58,476 nucleotides of DNA from an uncultured Caryophanales bacterium. GTDB taxonomy: Bacteria; Bacillota_I; Bacilli_A; RF39; UBA660. A program made the translations under genes and the position numbers. Below, piece by piece: positions 25,781 to 33,586 of the stretch. Location of the stretch: NCBI GenBank assembly GCA_947302515.1, contig CAMYVT010000005.1:1-58476 (forward strand), in the 5' to 3' direction. The notes under the pieces are model-generated. The model was not told the origin of the DNA. It searched no databases and was given only the letters and a program-made list of their open reading frames with translations. How positions within the stretch are numbered: position 1 is the first letter of the stretch; each line of letters begins with the position of its first letter.

Positions 25781-26173
25781 ATGGGTAAAGCTAATATTAT
25801 TAATCCAATTTATTTCTTTACAGGATTAAGTTATGAAACTAATTCTCATGAAGAAAATCAAGAGGTATATTCTGGAGAATATAATGCTGAAATATACTAT
25901 GACTTTGAAGAATTAAAAACGGGTAAAAAAGAAAATGGAGTTGCTTTTCATAATACTCCATACTATCCTGCTAATATTATGGTTGCTAAGAATGCTATTA
26001 ATCTTAAAGATAATGGTGAAGGAGAATATGAAATTGATAAAACTATTTCATATGATGAATGTTTACAAGCTATACAATCATTACAAGATAAAGGATTATC
26101 TTTATCTGAAGTAAATAGTGATTTATTAAGAAAAGAGTTAAAAAATGACCAAAACATGGTTAAAACTATATAA
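25781..26173 (+). CDS. Hypothetical protein
   Basis: A 130-residue soluble protein that I do not recognise. The start is the ATG after GGGAGG; a TTG 6 codons upstream is less likely. A TATAAT at 25752-25757, just after the previous stop codon, provides its promoter. Features: NPIYFFTGLSYET, an acidic middle and a C-terminal helical part (YDECLQAIQSLQDKGLSLSEVNSDLLRKEL). No signal, membrane segment or Cys cluster. Confidence 0.65.
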   Translation: MGKANIINPIYFFTGLSYETNSHEENQEVYSGEYNAEIYYDFEELKTGKKENGVAFHNTPYYPANIMVAKNAINLKDNGEGEYEIDKTISYDECLQAIQSLQDKGLSLSEVNSDLLRKELKNDQNMVKTI

Positions 26174-26178
26174 AAGTG

Positions 26179-26207
26179 TTGACTTTTTGAGTATTTTTGC
26201 ATAAAAT
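26179..26207 (+). promoter_or_regulatory. Promoter of the infC-rpmI-rplT operon
   Basis: TTGACT, 17 bases, TAAAAT. Predicted transcription start is near 26214, immediately before the leader RNA. Confidence 0.75.
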
Positions 26208-26213
26208 ATTACT

Positions 26214-26340
26214 AGTCGAGAAAAAAGGAAAGAGATTTATATCCACCTGACTGCCAGTAGCGGTAGGTTAAAAGCCGAAAAGAATAATATTTTAGAATAT
26301 TGTGTTTTTGAGCGGATATAAATTTTATATCTGCTTTTCT
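26214..26340 (+). promoter_or_regulatory. L20 leader (autoregulation of infC-rpmI-rplT)
   Basis: Long untranslated leader ahead of infC, in the position of the Firmicutes L20 leader, where ribosomal protein L20 binds and promotes premature termination. A strong terminator-like hairpin (AGCGGATATAAA with TTATATCTGCT, 26311-26334, then TTTT) lies just before the infC ribosome binding site. The upstream part (GACTGCCAGTAGCGGTAGG and following) can fold alternatively. Assignment rests on position and terminator; I could not run a covariance search. Confidence 0.75.
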
Positions 26341-26360
26341 TATTATTGGAGGTGTTTGTT

Positions 26361-26891
26361 ATCGCAAGGGATAATGATAACATGTTGATTAACGATCAAA
26401 TTAGGGTTCCAGAAGTATTAGTTATTGGACCAAATGGAGAGCAAGTGGGAGTTAAGAGTATTTCTGATGCATTAACTTTAGCTAGTTATGCTGCATTAGA
26501 TTTAGTATTAATTAGTCCTAATGCTAATCCACCTGTTTGTAAAGTAATGGATTATAATAAATTCCGTTATGAAAAACAGAAAAAGCAAAAAGAAGCTTTA
26601 AAGAAACAAAAAGCTAGTATGTCAGAACTAAAAGAGTATCGTTTATCACCTGTAATTGATGTTGGAGACTTTGAAACTAAGTTAAGAAATGCTACTAAGT
26701 ATCTTGAAAAAGGAGATCGTATTAAACTTACGGTTCGTTTTAAAGGACGTCAAATGGCTCATACTGAGTTAGGAAAAGAAGTCTTAGACAAATTTGCTGA
26801 TCGCGTAAAAGAAATAGCAGATATAGAGCAAAAGCCTAAATTAGAAGGTAGAACAATGACTATGTTATTAATACCAAAAAAAGACAAATAA
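26361..26891 (+). CDS. infC: Translation initiation factor IF-3 (probable AUC start)
   Basis: Binds the 30S subunit and proofreads initiator tRNA and start codon selection. Conserved IF-3 blocks: LINDQIRVPEVLVIGPNGEQVG, LDLVLISPNANPPVCKVMDYNKF, then the C-terminal domain to RTMTMLLIPKK. With the start chosen here the protein is 176 residues, normal for IF-3. GGAGG lies at 26348-26352, and the codon 8 bases downstream is ATC (Ile-Ala-Arg-Asp-Asn by literal reading). No ATG, GTG or TTG sits correctly spaced; the first ATG is 26382 with no ribosome binding site. Rare AUU-class starts are known for infC and let IF-3 repress its own translation. Confidence 0.93.
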   Translation: MARDNDNMLINDQIRVPEVLVIGPNGEQVGVKSISDALTLASYAALDLVLISPNANPPVCKVMDYNKFRYEKQKKQKEALKKQKASMSELKEYRLSPVIDVGDFETKLRNATKYLEKGDRIKLTVRFKGRQMAHTELGKEVLDKFADRVKEIADIEQKPKLEGRTMTMLLIPKKDK

Positions 26892-26908
26892 AGTAGGAGG
26901 GATTTAAT

Positions 26909-27094
26909 ATGCCAAAAATAAAGACACATAAAGGAACTGCAAAAGTTTTAAGAAAAAGAAAAAATGATATTGTAATTGGTAAGCCAGGAAGTAGACATAA
27001 TACTGGTGCTAAAAGTGCTAGCTATAATAGAAGCTGCAGAAAGGGATCTAACCTTAGTAAGGCAGATCAAAACAGATTAAAAAATATTATTTAA
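26909..27094 (+). CDS. rpmI: 50S ribosomal protein L35
   Basis: A 61-residue, very basic protein: MPKIKTHKGTAKVLRKRKN near the start is the L35 signature, followed by KPGSRHNTGAKS and the C-terminal KADQNRLKNII. AGGAGGG precedes the ATG. It lies between infC and rplT, as in nearly all bacteria, and is co-regulated with them by the upstream leader. Confidence 0.97.
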   Translation: MPKIKTHKGTAKVLRKRKNDIVIGKPGSRHNTGAKSASYNRSCRKGSNLSKADQNRLKNII

Positions 27095-27121
27095 TCTAAA
27101 TTTTTGAAGGAGGAATAAAAC

Positions 27122-27730
27122 ATGGCAAGAGTTAAGAATGGAGCAGTTACAAAAGCTCGTCACAAGAAAGTTTTAAAAGAAGCTAAAGGTTACTTTGGTA
27201 GTAAACATAGATTATATAAAACTGCTAAAGAACAATTAATGCATTCTGGACAATATGCTTTTAGAGATAGAAAGCAAAGAAAAAGAGATTTCAGAAAATT
27301 ATGGATTACAAGAATCAATGCTGCTTGTAGACAAAATGATATTTCTTATTCAAGATTTATTGAAGGTCTTACTAAAGCTGGAGTTGAAATTAATAGAAAG
27401 ATGTTAAGTGAGATAGCTATTAATGATCCAAAAATGTTTACTGAATTAGTTAAGACTGCTAAAGATGGTAAAGCTGGAAAGATTAAACCAGCTACTGAAG
27501 TAGCAGGTAAAGAAGTTACTATTGGAAAAACAACTAAGAAAGAAACTAAGAAAACTGAAGTTAAAGAAAATAAAAAGGAAACTAAAAAAGAAGAAGTAAA
27601 AGAAAGTAAAGAAGAAAAAGTTGATTATTCTAAAATGACAGTTGCTGAATTAAAAGAAGTAGCTGCTAAAAAGAAAATTTCTGTTACAGGAATGAAAAAA
27701 GCTGAAATTATTGAAGCTTTACAAAAATAA
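27122..27730 (+). CDS. rplT: 50S ribosomal protein L20 with Rho_N/SAP-like C-terminal extension
   Basis: The first ~118 residues are an ordinary L20 ([24 protein letters not shown] near the start, then [21 protein letters not shown]), which binds 23S rRNA and autoregulates its operon. The protein continues to 202 residues, which is unusual. A Lys/Glu/Thr-rich linker (about 130-170) leads to a final ~33-residue domain ([21 protein letters not shown], then AEIIEAL) of Rho N-terminal/SAP type, likely nucleic-acid binding. The same tail type ends ribosomal protein S2 in the next gene. AAGGAGG precedes the ATG. Confidence 0.96.
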   Translation: MARVKNGAVTKARHKKVLKEAKGYFGSKHRLYKTAKEQLMHSGQYAFRDRKQRKRDFRKLWITRINAACRQNDISYSRFIEGLTKAGVEINRKMLSEIAINDPKMFTELVKTAKDGKAGKIKPATEVAGKEVTIGKTTKKETKKTEVKENKKETKKEEVKESKEEKVDYSKMTVAELKEVAAKKKISVTGMKKAEIIEALQK

Positions 27731-27817
27731 ACATATTAGTGAATTTATTAATCTAGTGCCTAAGGGTGGTTAATTTTAGAAACTAATAGAAGATTAAAAC
27801 GAAAAGGAGAAAATAAA

Positions 27818-28837
27818 ATGACTGTTGTATCAATGAATTATTTATTAGAAGCTGGTGTTCAATTTGGACATCAAAAGAGAAGATGGAATCCAAAGATGAA
27901 GGAATACATCTTTACTACAAGAGATGATATTTATATTATCGATTTACAAAAAACTGTTAAAAAATTAGAAGAAGCTTATGATGCTATGAAAGAAATAGCT
28001 AGTAAGGAAGGAAAAATATTATTTGTAGGTACTAAAAAGCAAGCTCAAGAAGCTGCTGAAGAATGTGCTACAAGAACTAACATGTATTTCGTTAATGAAA
28101 GATGGTTAGGTGGAACATTAACTAACTTCAAGACTATTCGTTCTAGAATTCGTAGAATGGAAGAAATTGAAAAAATGGAAACTGATGGTACTTTCGAAGC
28201 ATTACCAAAGAAAGAAGTTATTCAAATTCGTAAAGAATATGATAAATTAAATAAGAACTTAAGAGGAATTCGTGAAATGAAGAGAATGCCTCAAGCTATG
28301 GTAATTGTTGATCCTCGTAAGGAAGAAATTGCTATTAAAGAAGCTCATATTTTAGGAATCCCAGTATTTGGTGTTGTTGACACTAACTGTGATCCAGATG
28401 TAGTTGATTATGTTATTCCAGGAAATGATGATGCAGTTCGTTCTGTTAAATTATTAATTGGTGTTTTAACTAATGCAATTGCTGAAGTTAATGGTAATGA
28501 GGTAGTTGATTATATTAGTGAAGAAGAAAAAGCAGGAAAAGAAGTTAAACAAGAAGAAGTAGTAGAAGAAGAAAAAGAAGAAAAGAAACCTGCTAAAAAA
28601 GCTCCAAAAGCTAAAGAAGAAAAAGAAGAAAAAGTTGAAGCTGAAGAAGTAAAAGAAGAAGTAGTAGAAGAAGCAAAAGAAGAAAAGAAACCTGCAAAGA
28701 AAGCTGCAAAGAAAGAAGTTAGTGAAGATTTAAGTTCATTAACATTAGCTGATTTAAAAGCAAAGGCTAAAGAAGCTGGATTAAAAGGTTATTCTACTAT
28801 GAAGAAACAAGAATTAGTAGATGCTTTATCTAAATAG
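27818..28837 (+). CDS. rpsB: 30S ribosomal protein S2 with Rho_N/SAP-like C-terminal extension
   Basis: Residues 1-230 are standard S2 ([65 protein letters not shown]). The total is 339 residues, against about 230-260 usually. A Lys/Glu/Ala-rich linker (about 235-302) joins a terminal domain with [20 protein letters not shown] and [11 protein letters not shown], matching the Rho_N/SAP-type tail of L20 upstream. The 87 bases before the gene (27731-27817) contain no gene; an S2-type leader is possible but was not resolved. AAAAGGAG precedes the ATG. Confidence 0.96.
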   Translation: MTVVSMNYLLEAGVQFGHQKRRWNPKMKEYIFTTRDDIYIIDLQKTVKKLEEAYDAMKEIASKEGKILFVGTKKQAQEAAEECATRTNMYFVNERWLGGTLTNFKTIRSRIRRMEEIEKMETDGTFEALPKKEVIQIRKEYDKLNKNLRGIREMKRMPQAMVIVDPRKEEIAIKEAHILGIPVFGVVDTNCDPDVVDYVIPGNDDAVRSVKLLIGVLTNAIAEVNGNEVVDYISEEEKAGKEVKQEEVVEEEKEEKKPAKKAPKAKEEKEEKVEAEEVKEEVVEEAKEEKKPAKKAAKKEVSEDLSSLTLADLKAKAKEAGLKGYSTMKKQELVDALSK

Positions 28838-28844
28838 AATTCTT

Positions 28845-28871
28845 AGAGGATAGTTGGAGCTATCCTCTTTT
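28845..28871 (+). terminator. Terminator or attenuator between rpsB and tsf
   Basis: Stem AGAGGATAG / CTATCCTCT with loop TTGGAG and a short T run. A TATAAT at 28891-28896 then gives tsf its own probable promoter, so the two genes are only partly co-transcribed. Confidence 0.8.
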
Positions 28872-28921
28872 ATTTTAAATAATTATGTAATATAATAGTG
28901 ATGATAAAAGGAGGAACTAAT

Positions 28922-29809
28922 ATGTTTAGTACAAATGATGTTAAAGAATTAAGAGATAAAACTGGTGCTGGAATGATGGATTGTAAGAAGGCACTTGAAG
29001 CATGTGAAGGGGATCAAGATAAAGCGGTTGATTGGTTAAGAGAAAAAGGTATTGCTAAAGCTGCTAAGAAAGAATCAAGAATTGCTGCTGAAGGTATTAC
29101 TGAAGCTGCTAGTAATGATAATGAAGCAATTATTTTTGAAGTTAACTGTGAAACAGATTTCGTTACAAAAAATGAAAAATTCCATGAATTAGTAAAGGAA
29201 TTAAGAGATACATTAATGTTTGATAAATGTATGAATACTGAAGAAGCTAATGAAGTTAAATTAAAAGATGGTAAGACAGTTGCTGAGAGAATAGTTGAAG
29301 AAACTGCTACTATTGGAGAAAAGATTAGTTTTAGACGTTTTCAAAGAATTACTAAGAATGATGATGAAACATTTGGAATTTACTCTCATATGGGTGGAAA
29401 AATTACTGCTATCGTTGTAGTTAAGGGAGCAAATAGAGATGTTGCTAGAGATGTTGCAATGCAAGCTGCTGCAATGAGTCCAATTGCTGTTAATCGTGAT
29501 TCTGTACCTGAAGATGTTGTTGAACATGAAAAAGAAATGATTAAAGCAGAAATGAAGAATGATCCTAAAAATGAAAAGAAACCTGATGATATCTTAGATA
29601 AGATGGCTACTGGTAAATTAGGTAAATTCTTTAAAGAGAATTGTTTAGTTGAACAAGACTTTATTAAAGATTCTTCAATGAGTGTTGAAAAATATGTTAA
29701 GGATAATGGTGGAGAAGTAATCTCTATGATTAGATATGCTGTTGGAGAAGGTATTGAAAAGAGAGTAGAAAACTTTGCTGAAGAAGTAGCTGCTCAAATG
29801 AACATGTAA
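28922..29809 (+). CDS. tsf: Translation elongation factor Ts
   Basis: Nucleotide exchange factor for EF-Tu, 295 residues. The N-terminal UBA-like domain VKELRDKTGAGMMDCKKAL is diagnostic, followed by EVNCETDFVTKNEKFHELV and the EF-Tu contact region YSHMGGKITAIVVVKG. The C-terminal helix ends AAQMNM. The start is the ATG after AAAGGAGG; eight in-frame upstream codons would include the ribosome binding site. It follows rpsB, as usual, but pyrH does not follow it. Confidence 0.97.
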   Translation: MFSTNDVKELRDKTGAGMMDCKKALEACEGDQDKAVDWLREKGIAKAAKKESRIAAEGITEAASNDNEAIIFEVNCETDFVTKNEKFHELVKELRDTLMFDKCMNTEEANEVKLKDGKTVAERIVEETATIGEKISFRRFQRITKNDDETFGIYSHMGGKITAIVVVKGANRDVARDVAMQAAAMSPIAVNRDSVPEDVVEHEKEMIKAEMKNDPKNEKKPDDILDKMATGKLGKFFKENCLVEQDFIKDSSMSVEKYVKDNGGEVISMIRYAVGEGIEKRVENFAEEVAAQMNM

Positions 29810-29815
29810 AAAAAT

Positions 29816-29837
29816 AAAGAGCTTATGCTCTTTTTTT
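29816..29837 (+). terminator. Terminator after tsf
   Basis: Stem AAAGAGC / GCTCTTT, loop TTAT, T run. Confidence 0.88.
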
Positions 29838-29886
29838 ATTTATTTTTTTTGATTTTTCTATTATACTAGAAGTGGTGTTGTTTCTT

Positions 29887-30027
29887 ATGAATAAAGATAA
29901 TAGAAGTAAAAAAGAAAGAGAAGAACATGTGATTTTTATAGATAGATTAATAGATGATCATATACAACGTGATATTAAGAATAAAAAAAGAGAAAAGAAA
30001 AAGGAATCTAAAAAGAAGAGTAAATAG
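29887..30027 (+). CDS. Small highly charged protein (46 residues)
   Basis: A short open frame starting MNKDNRSKKEREEHVIFIDR and ending in a Lys/Glu-rich tail. A TATACT at 29862-29867 and a weak GTGGTG before the ATG support expression. It fills part of the interval between the tsf terminator and the next gene, the place where pyrH often sits in other Firmicutes. No family recognised. Its composition fits a nucleic-acid-associated or spurious peptide. Confidence 0.4.
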   Translation: MNKDNRSKKEREEHVIFIDRLIDDHIQRDIKNKKREKKKESKKKSK

Positions 30028-30093
30028 GATAAATACTTGTTTTTTTGAGATTTTTTGATATAATAACCTAAGTAAATAAAGGGGATGATTTTG

Positions 30094-31239
30094 ATGGCTA
30101 AGAAATCTGGAACAAATGCTGTTAAAAAAATTGATGAACAAATTAAAAAATTAGAATCTAACAGTAAAGATTTGGATACGCTTACTGTTAAAAAAACATC
30201 TTCTACAAAGAAGACTAGTACTACAACTCGTAAAAAGAATACTACTCGTGATAAAGTAGTGGTTGCTCCAGCAAAGAAAAAGAAAACAACAACTACAAAG
30301 AAAAGTACTAGTACTAAAAATGTTAGGGGTGGAGTAGTAACTCCTAAAAAGAATACAAGATCTACAACTACTAAAACTATTGAAAAAGAAAAAATTAAAA
30401 ACAATTTAAAAACAAAAAAAGAAAAAGTTGAAGTAGTAGCAACTAGAGAAAAGAGAAAAAAAGAATTAGTAGATGAAGTTAATAAAATATTAGAAATAGA
30501 TGATGCTTCTACTGAAGTAACCCCTCCTAAGTTTATTCAAGATGATAAACCTGTTGTAAAAGAAAAGAAGGAAGAATTTAAAGATTTCTTTGAAAATGAA
30601 ACTACACCTAAGAAAACATATGGTGATAGTTTAGATGATGTTGATGTTATTAAGTTTGAAAAGAAAGATAATAAAAAGAGTCAATTAAAAAAGAAATCTG
30701 AAAAAGAATATGAAGATTTAAAATTAGATAAACCAATTGATTTAGATCAAATTGATAAAATAGAAGAATATAATATAGTAGAAGATTTTAAGAAAGATGT
30801 TTCTACTAAAAAACAAGATTTTACTCGTAAACGTAAGGGTAAAGGATATGTAGTTACTACAAAGAAAAAACAGTATAAAGAATTAGAAAGTGATCTTAGA
30901 TCTTTATATGATACAACTAATTCTATAGTTGGAGATTTTGATGAGATAACTCTTCCTGAAAAAAAGGCTGTATCTAAAGAAAAGAAAAAGAAAGAATCTT
31001 TCTTTGCTAGATTTAAAAAGAAAAAAAGTGAAAAGAAAGTTTTACCTACACCTACTGTAAAGAAAACTAAAGTTGTTAAAGAAACAGTTATTGCAGATAC
31101 TGGTAAAGGAGAAAAGCCTAGTTTCTTAGATAAGATTAGTCAAAAAGCTTTAAATTTCTTATTAACTGTATTATTTATTATTTTCTTTATAATGGTAATA
31201 TGTTTTATTGCTTTTATAATTTATGTAAGTACTTTTTAG
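30094..31239 (+). CDS. Lys-rich protein with C-terminal membrane anchor, unknown function
   Basis: A 381-residue protein. Residues 1-110 are extremely Lys/Thr/Ser-rich (TSSTKKTSTTTRKKN and similar). The middle is charged, with acidic patches. The only hydrophobic stretch is at the C-terminus (about 352-378), which would tail-anchor it with the basic part in the cytoplasm. A DNA- or RNA-tethering role at the membrane is possible but is inference. The ATG after GGGG is chosen; an in-frame ATG 9 bases earlier sits on the ribosome binding site. A terminator overlaps the end. Confidence 0.75.
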   Translation: MAKKSGTNAVKKIDEQIKKLESNSKDLDTLTVKKTSSTKKTSTTTRKKNTTRDKVVVAPAKKKKTTTTKKSTSTKNVRGGVVTPKKNTRSTTTKTIEKEKIKNNLKTKKEKVEVVATREKRKKELVDEVNKILEIDDASTEVTPPKFIQDDKPVVKEKKEEFKDFFENETTPKKTYGDSLDDVDVIKFEKKDNKKSQLKKKSEKEYEDLKLDKPIDLDQIDKIEEYNIVEDFKKDVSTKKQDFTRKRKGKGYVVTTKKKQYKELESDLRSLYDTTNSIVGDFDEITLPEKKAVSKEKKKKESFFARFKKKKSEKKVLPTPTVKKTKVVKETVIADTGKGEKPSFLDKISQKALNFLLTVLFIIFFIMVICFIAFIIYVSTF

Positions 31240-31249
31240 TACTTTTTTT
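31227..31249 (+). terminator. Terminator overlapping the end of the Lys-rich gene
   Basis: Stem AAGTACT / AGTACTT with loop TTTT and T run; the stem includes the stop codon. Confidence 0.8.
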
Positions 31250-31302
31250 CTTTATTTTATTTTTTATTTATAATATAATTATTATTAGGAGATGATTATT
31301 AT

Positions 31303-31851
31303 ATGGATAGTGACATGATTATTTTAGAAATGACTGATAAGATGGATAAGACAGTAGAAAATTTAAATAAAAGATTTGCTACTGTTAGAGCAGGAAGAGC
31401 TAATCCTTCTAGTTTAGATGGAGTAATGGTTGAGTATTATGGAGTAATGACTCCACTTAAACAATTAGCTACTATTTCTGTACCAGAAGCTAGACAATTA
31501 CTTATTAAACCTTTTGATAAAGGTAGTTTGGGTGCAATTGAAAAAGCTATTTTAGCTTCTAATTTGGGATATAATCCTGGAAATGATGGTGAAACTATTC
31601 GTATTGTAATTCCAGAACTTACTGAGGAAAGAAGACATGAACTTGCTAAACAAGTTAAGGCTCTTGCTGAAGAAGCAAAAGTCTCTATTAGAAATGCAAG
31701 ACGTGAAGCATTAGAAGATTTAGAAAAAGCAGAATTACCTGAAGATGAAGAAAAAGGTATGGAAAAAGATATTCAAGATTTAGTAAATGATTATAATAAA
31801 AAGATTGAAGATGCTTTAAAAGAAAAAGAACAAGAATTACTAACTGTATAG
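31303..31851 (+). CDS. frr: Ribosome recycling factor
   Basis: Splits post-termination ribosomes with EF-G. The protein has 182 residues, normal for RRF. NLNKRFATVRAGRANPSSLDG and YYGVMTPLKQLATISVPEAR are diagnostic. The coiled-coil arm follows (RRHELAKQVKALAEEAKVSIRN, cut here for length). GGAGATG precedes the start. In related bacteria frr follows pyrH; here pyrH is absent and a Lys-rich membrane protein gene precedes it. Confidence 0.97.
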   Translation: MDSDMIILEMTDKMDKTVENLNKRFATVRAGRANPSSLDGVMVEYYGVMTPLKQLATISVPEARQLLIKPFDKGSLGAIEKAILASNLGYNPGNDGETIRIVIPELTEERRHELAKQVKALAEEAKVSIRNARREALEDLEKAELPEDEEKGMEKDIQDLVNDYNKKIEDALKEKEQELLTV

Positions 31852-31863
31852 TAATTCTTTTTT
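31832..31863 (+). terminator. Terminator between frr and folD
   Basis: An 11-bp stem AAGAATTACTA / TAGTAATTCTT followed by TTTT. It contains the frr stop codon, and folD starts 10 bases later, so folD depends on read-through or a hidden promoter. Confidence 0.8.
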
Positions 31864-31872
31864 GGAGGATAT

Positions 31873-32688
31873 ATGTTATTTGATGGTAAATTAGTTAGAG
31901 AAGAATTATTAAAAGATTTAAAGAAGAATTATAGTAAAATTAAAGTTGGTCTTGCAGTTATTCAAGTGGGAGATGATTTTGCAAGTACTAAATATATTAA
32001 CCAAAAAGAAAAACTTGCTAATGAATTAGGTGTTAATTTTAAATTAATTAAATTAGATAAAACTACTACTAATAAATTATGTAGGCTAATTGATGAATTA
32101 AATGATGATAAAAGTATTCATGGTATTATTGTTCAATTACCAATACCTAAAGAAATAGATTATGAAGTAATTAGAAATAGGATTAGTCCTAATAAAGATA
32201 TTGATGGTGTTAATGATGTTAATATACTAAGAGTATTTAACAATCATAAAGATGCCTTAATTCCTTGTACTGCTTTAGGTATTATGAAAATATTAGATTA
32301 TTATGAAATACCATTAGAGGGAATGGATGTTACTATTATTGGTAGAAGTATTCATATAGGTAAAGCTTTATATAGTTTATTATTAAATAGAAACTGTACA
32401 GTAACTATTTGTCATTCTAAGACTAAAGATTTAGTAAAACATACTAAAAATGCTGATATGGTTATTACTAGTGTTGGAAAGGCTAATTTTATTACTCAAG
32501 ATATGATTTCTAAAGATGTAATACTAGTAGATGTAGGATTTAATTATTTAGATGGACATATTTGTGGAGATGTTTCTAAAGATGTTAAAAATTATAAATA
32601 TCTTACACCTGTTCCAGGTGGGGTTGGACAGATGACTGTATATTCTATTTATGAAAATTTAATTAAGGCTTATAAGTTAAATAATTAA
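31873..32688 (+). CDS. folD: Methylenetetrahydrofolate dehydrogenase/cyclohydrolase
   Basis: Bifunctional one-carbon enzyme converting 5,10-methylene-THF to 10-formyl-THF. The protein has 271 residues. Seen: GLAVIQVGDDFASTKYINQKE (lysine of the active site), IHGIIVQLPIP, SPNKDIDGVN, PCTALGIMKIL, the NADP-site VTIIGRSIHIGKAL and TPVPGGVGQMT. In this family the motif is usually GRSxxVGxP; here it is GRSIHIGKA. TTGGAGG precedes the ATG. Confidence 0.96.
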   Translation: MLFDGKLVREELLKDLKKNYSKIKVGLAVIQVGDDFASTKYINQKEKLANELGVNFKLIKLDKTTTNKLCRLIDELNDDKSIHGIIVQLPIPKEIDYEVIRNRISPNKDIDGVNDVNILRVFNNHKDALIPCTALGIMKILDYYEIPLEGMDVTIIGRSIHIGKALYSLLLNRNCTVTICHSKTKDLVKHTKNADMVITSVGKANFITQDMISKDVILVDVGFNYLDGHICGDVSKDVKNYKYLTPVPGGVGQMTVYSIYENLIKAYKLNN

Positions 32689-32689
32689 C

Positions 32690-32719
32690 TTGTATTTATA
32701 TAGTTTTTTGTGGTACAAT
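32690..32719 (+). promoter_or_regulatory. Promoter of the Phe T-box operon
   Basis: TTGTAT, 18 bases, TACAAT, immediately after folD. Predicted transcription start is near 32726. Confidence 0.55.
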
Positions 32720-32725
32720 AAGCCT

Positions 32726-32937
32726 ATCGATGTTGATCGAGAAGTAGTAATAAAATGATTACTTGAAGAGAGTCTATGGTTGGTGTGAATAGATAGTATA
32801 GTTTTATGAATTCGTCTCGGGAGTTCTTATTAATAGTAAGCGTATTTCTTGCGTTAAAAGATTAAAGTGTATAGTAATAACTATAAATTAAGGTGGTACC
32901 GCGATATTTCGTCCTTAAATTTATAGTTATTTTTTTT
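32726..32937 (+). promoter_or_regulatory. Phenylalanine T-box leader
   Basis: A full-size T-box. Stem I is closed by CGAGA/TCTCG, with the AGTAGTA-type specifier-loop motif on the 5' side and a TTC (Phe) specifier at 32811-32813 on the 3' side. The core is AAGGTGGTACCGCG with TTTCGTCCTT; its TGGT bulge is complementary to an ACCA tail, fitting tRNA-Phe. The terminator pairs AACTATAAATTAAGG (32879-32893) with 32913-32928, then a T run. Uncharged tRNA-Phe should allow transcription of the HAD gene, pheS and pheT. Confidence 0.92.
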
Positions 32938-32953
32938 AGGGGAGAGATAATAC

Positions 32954-33577
32954 ATGAAGAAAAGAATTATATTTGATTTAGATGGTACACTATTAACTGG
33001 AGATTGGTCTCATACTGATAAATATTTTGCTGATAGGTATGGTGATGATGCTATTCCTTTTACAAAAAATATGAATGAAATATTAGAAACATATGAGAAA
33101 AATCATTTAAAATATGATTATGATACTTTAAGTGGATATTTAAAGGGAGCTACTGGATTAGATATTACTCCTAGAGATATAATCGAGTGGAATTTACTAG
33201 TAGAAGAAGTTAAAGATATTCTTGAGGACGATGTTTGTGATACACTTGAATATCTTAAGAGTCAAGGGGCTAGTTTAGTAGTATTAACTAATTGGTTTGA
33301 AAATACTCAAAGTAGAAGACTAGAAAGAGCGGGTTTATTAAATTATTTTGATGTTGTATATGGAGGAGATATTTACACTAAACCTCATAAAGAAGCATAT
33401 TGGATTGCAGCGGCTAATTATAGACCTGAAGAATGTTTATTTGTTGGTGATAGTCTTGATAATGATTATATTGGTCCTAGAGCTTGTGGAATGGATTCTA
33501 TATTATATGAAAAAGATATTAATAGTGGAAATATATTAGTAAAGGTTAAAAAATTAAGTGAATTAAAAGATAAATAG
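32954..33577 (+). CDS. HAD-superfamily hydrolase in the pheST operon
   Basis: A 207-residue phosphatase-like protein with all HAD motifs: IIFDLDGTLLTG (I), VVLTNW (II), TKPHKEAY (III) and LFVGDSLDNDYIGP (IV). A helical cap lies between I and II (about 25-95). It sits between the Phe T-box and pheS, 9 bases before pheS, so it should be induced by phenylalanine starvation. The substrate is unknown; a link to phenylalanine or tRNA metabolism is inference from position. GGGGAGAG precedes the ATG. Confidence 0.9.
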   Translation: MKKRIIFDLDGTLLTGDWSHTDKYFADRYGDDAIPFTKNMNEILETYEKNHLKYDYDTLSGYLKGATGLDITPRDIIEWNLLVEEVKDILEDDVCDTLEYLKSQGASLVVLTNWFENTQSRRLERAGLLNYFDVVYGGDIYTKPHKEAYWIAAANYRPEECLFVGDSLDNDYIGPRACGMDSILYEKDINSGNILVKVKKLSELKDK

Positions 33578-33586
33578 GAGGATATT

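Noticed and set aside
29958..30404. Hydrophobic reverse-strand reading frame opposite the Lys-rich gene
   Set aside because: It is the antisense of Lys-rich codons (AAA/AAG read as TTT/CTT), which automatically gives a Phe/Leu/Val-rich frame; no ribosome binding site.
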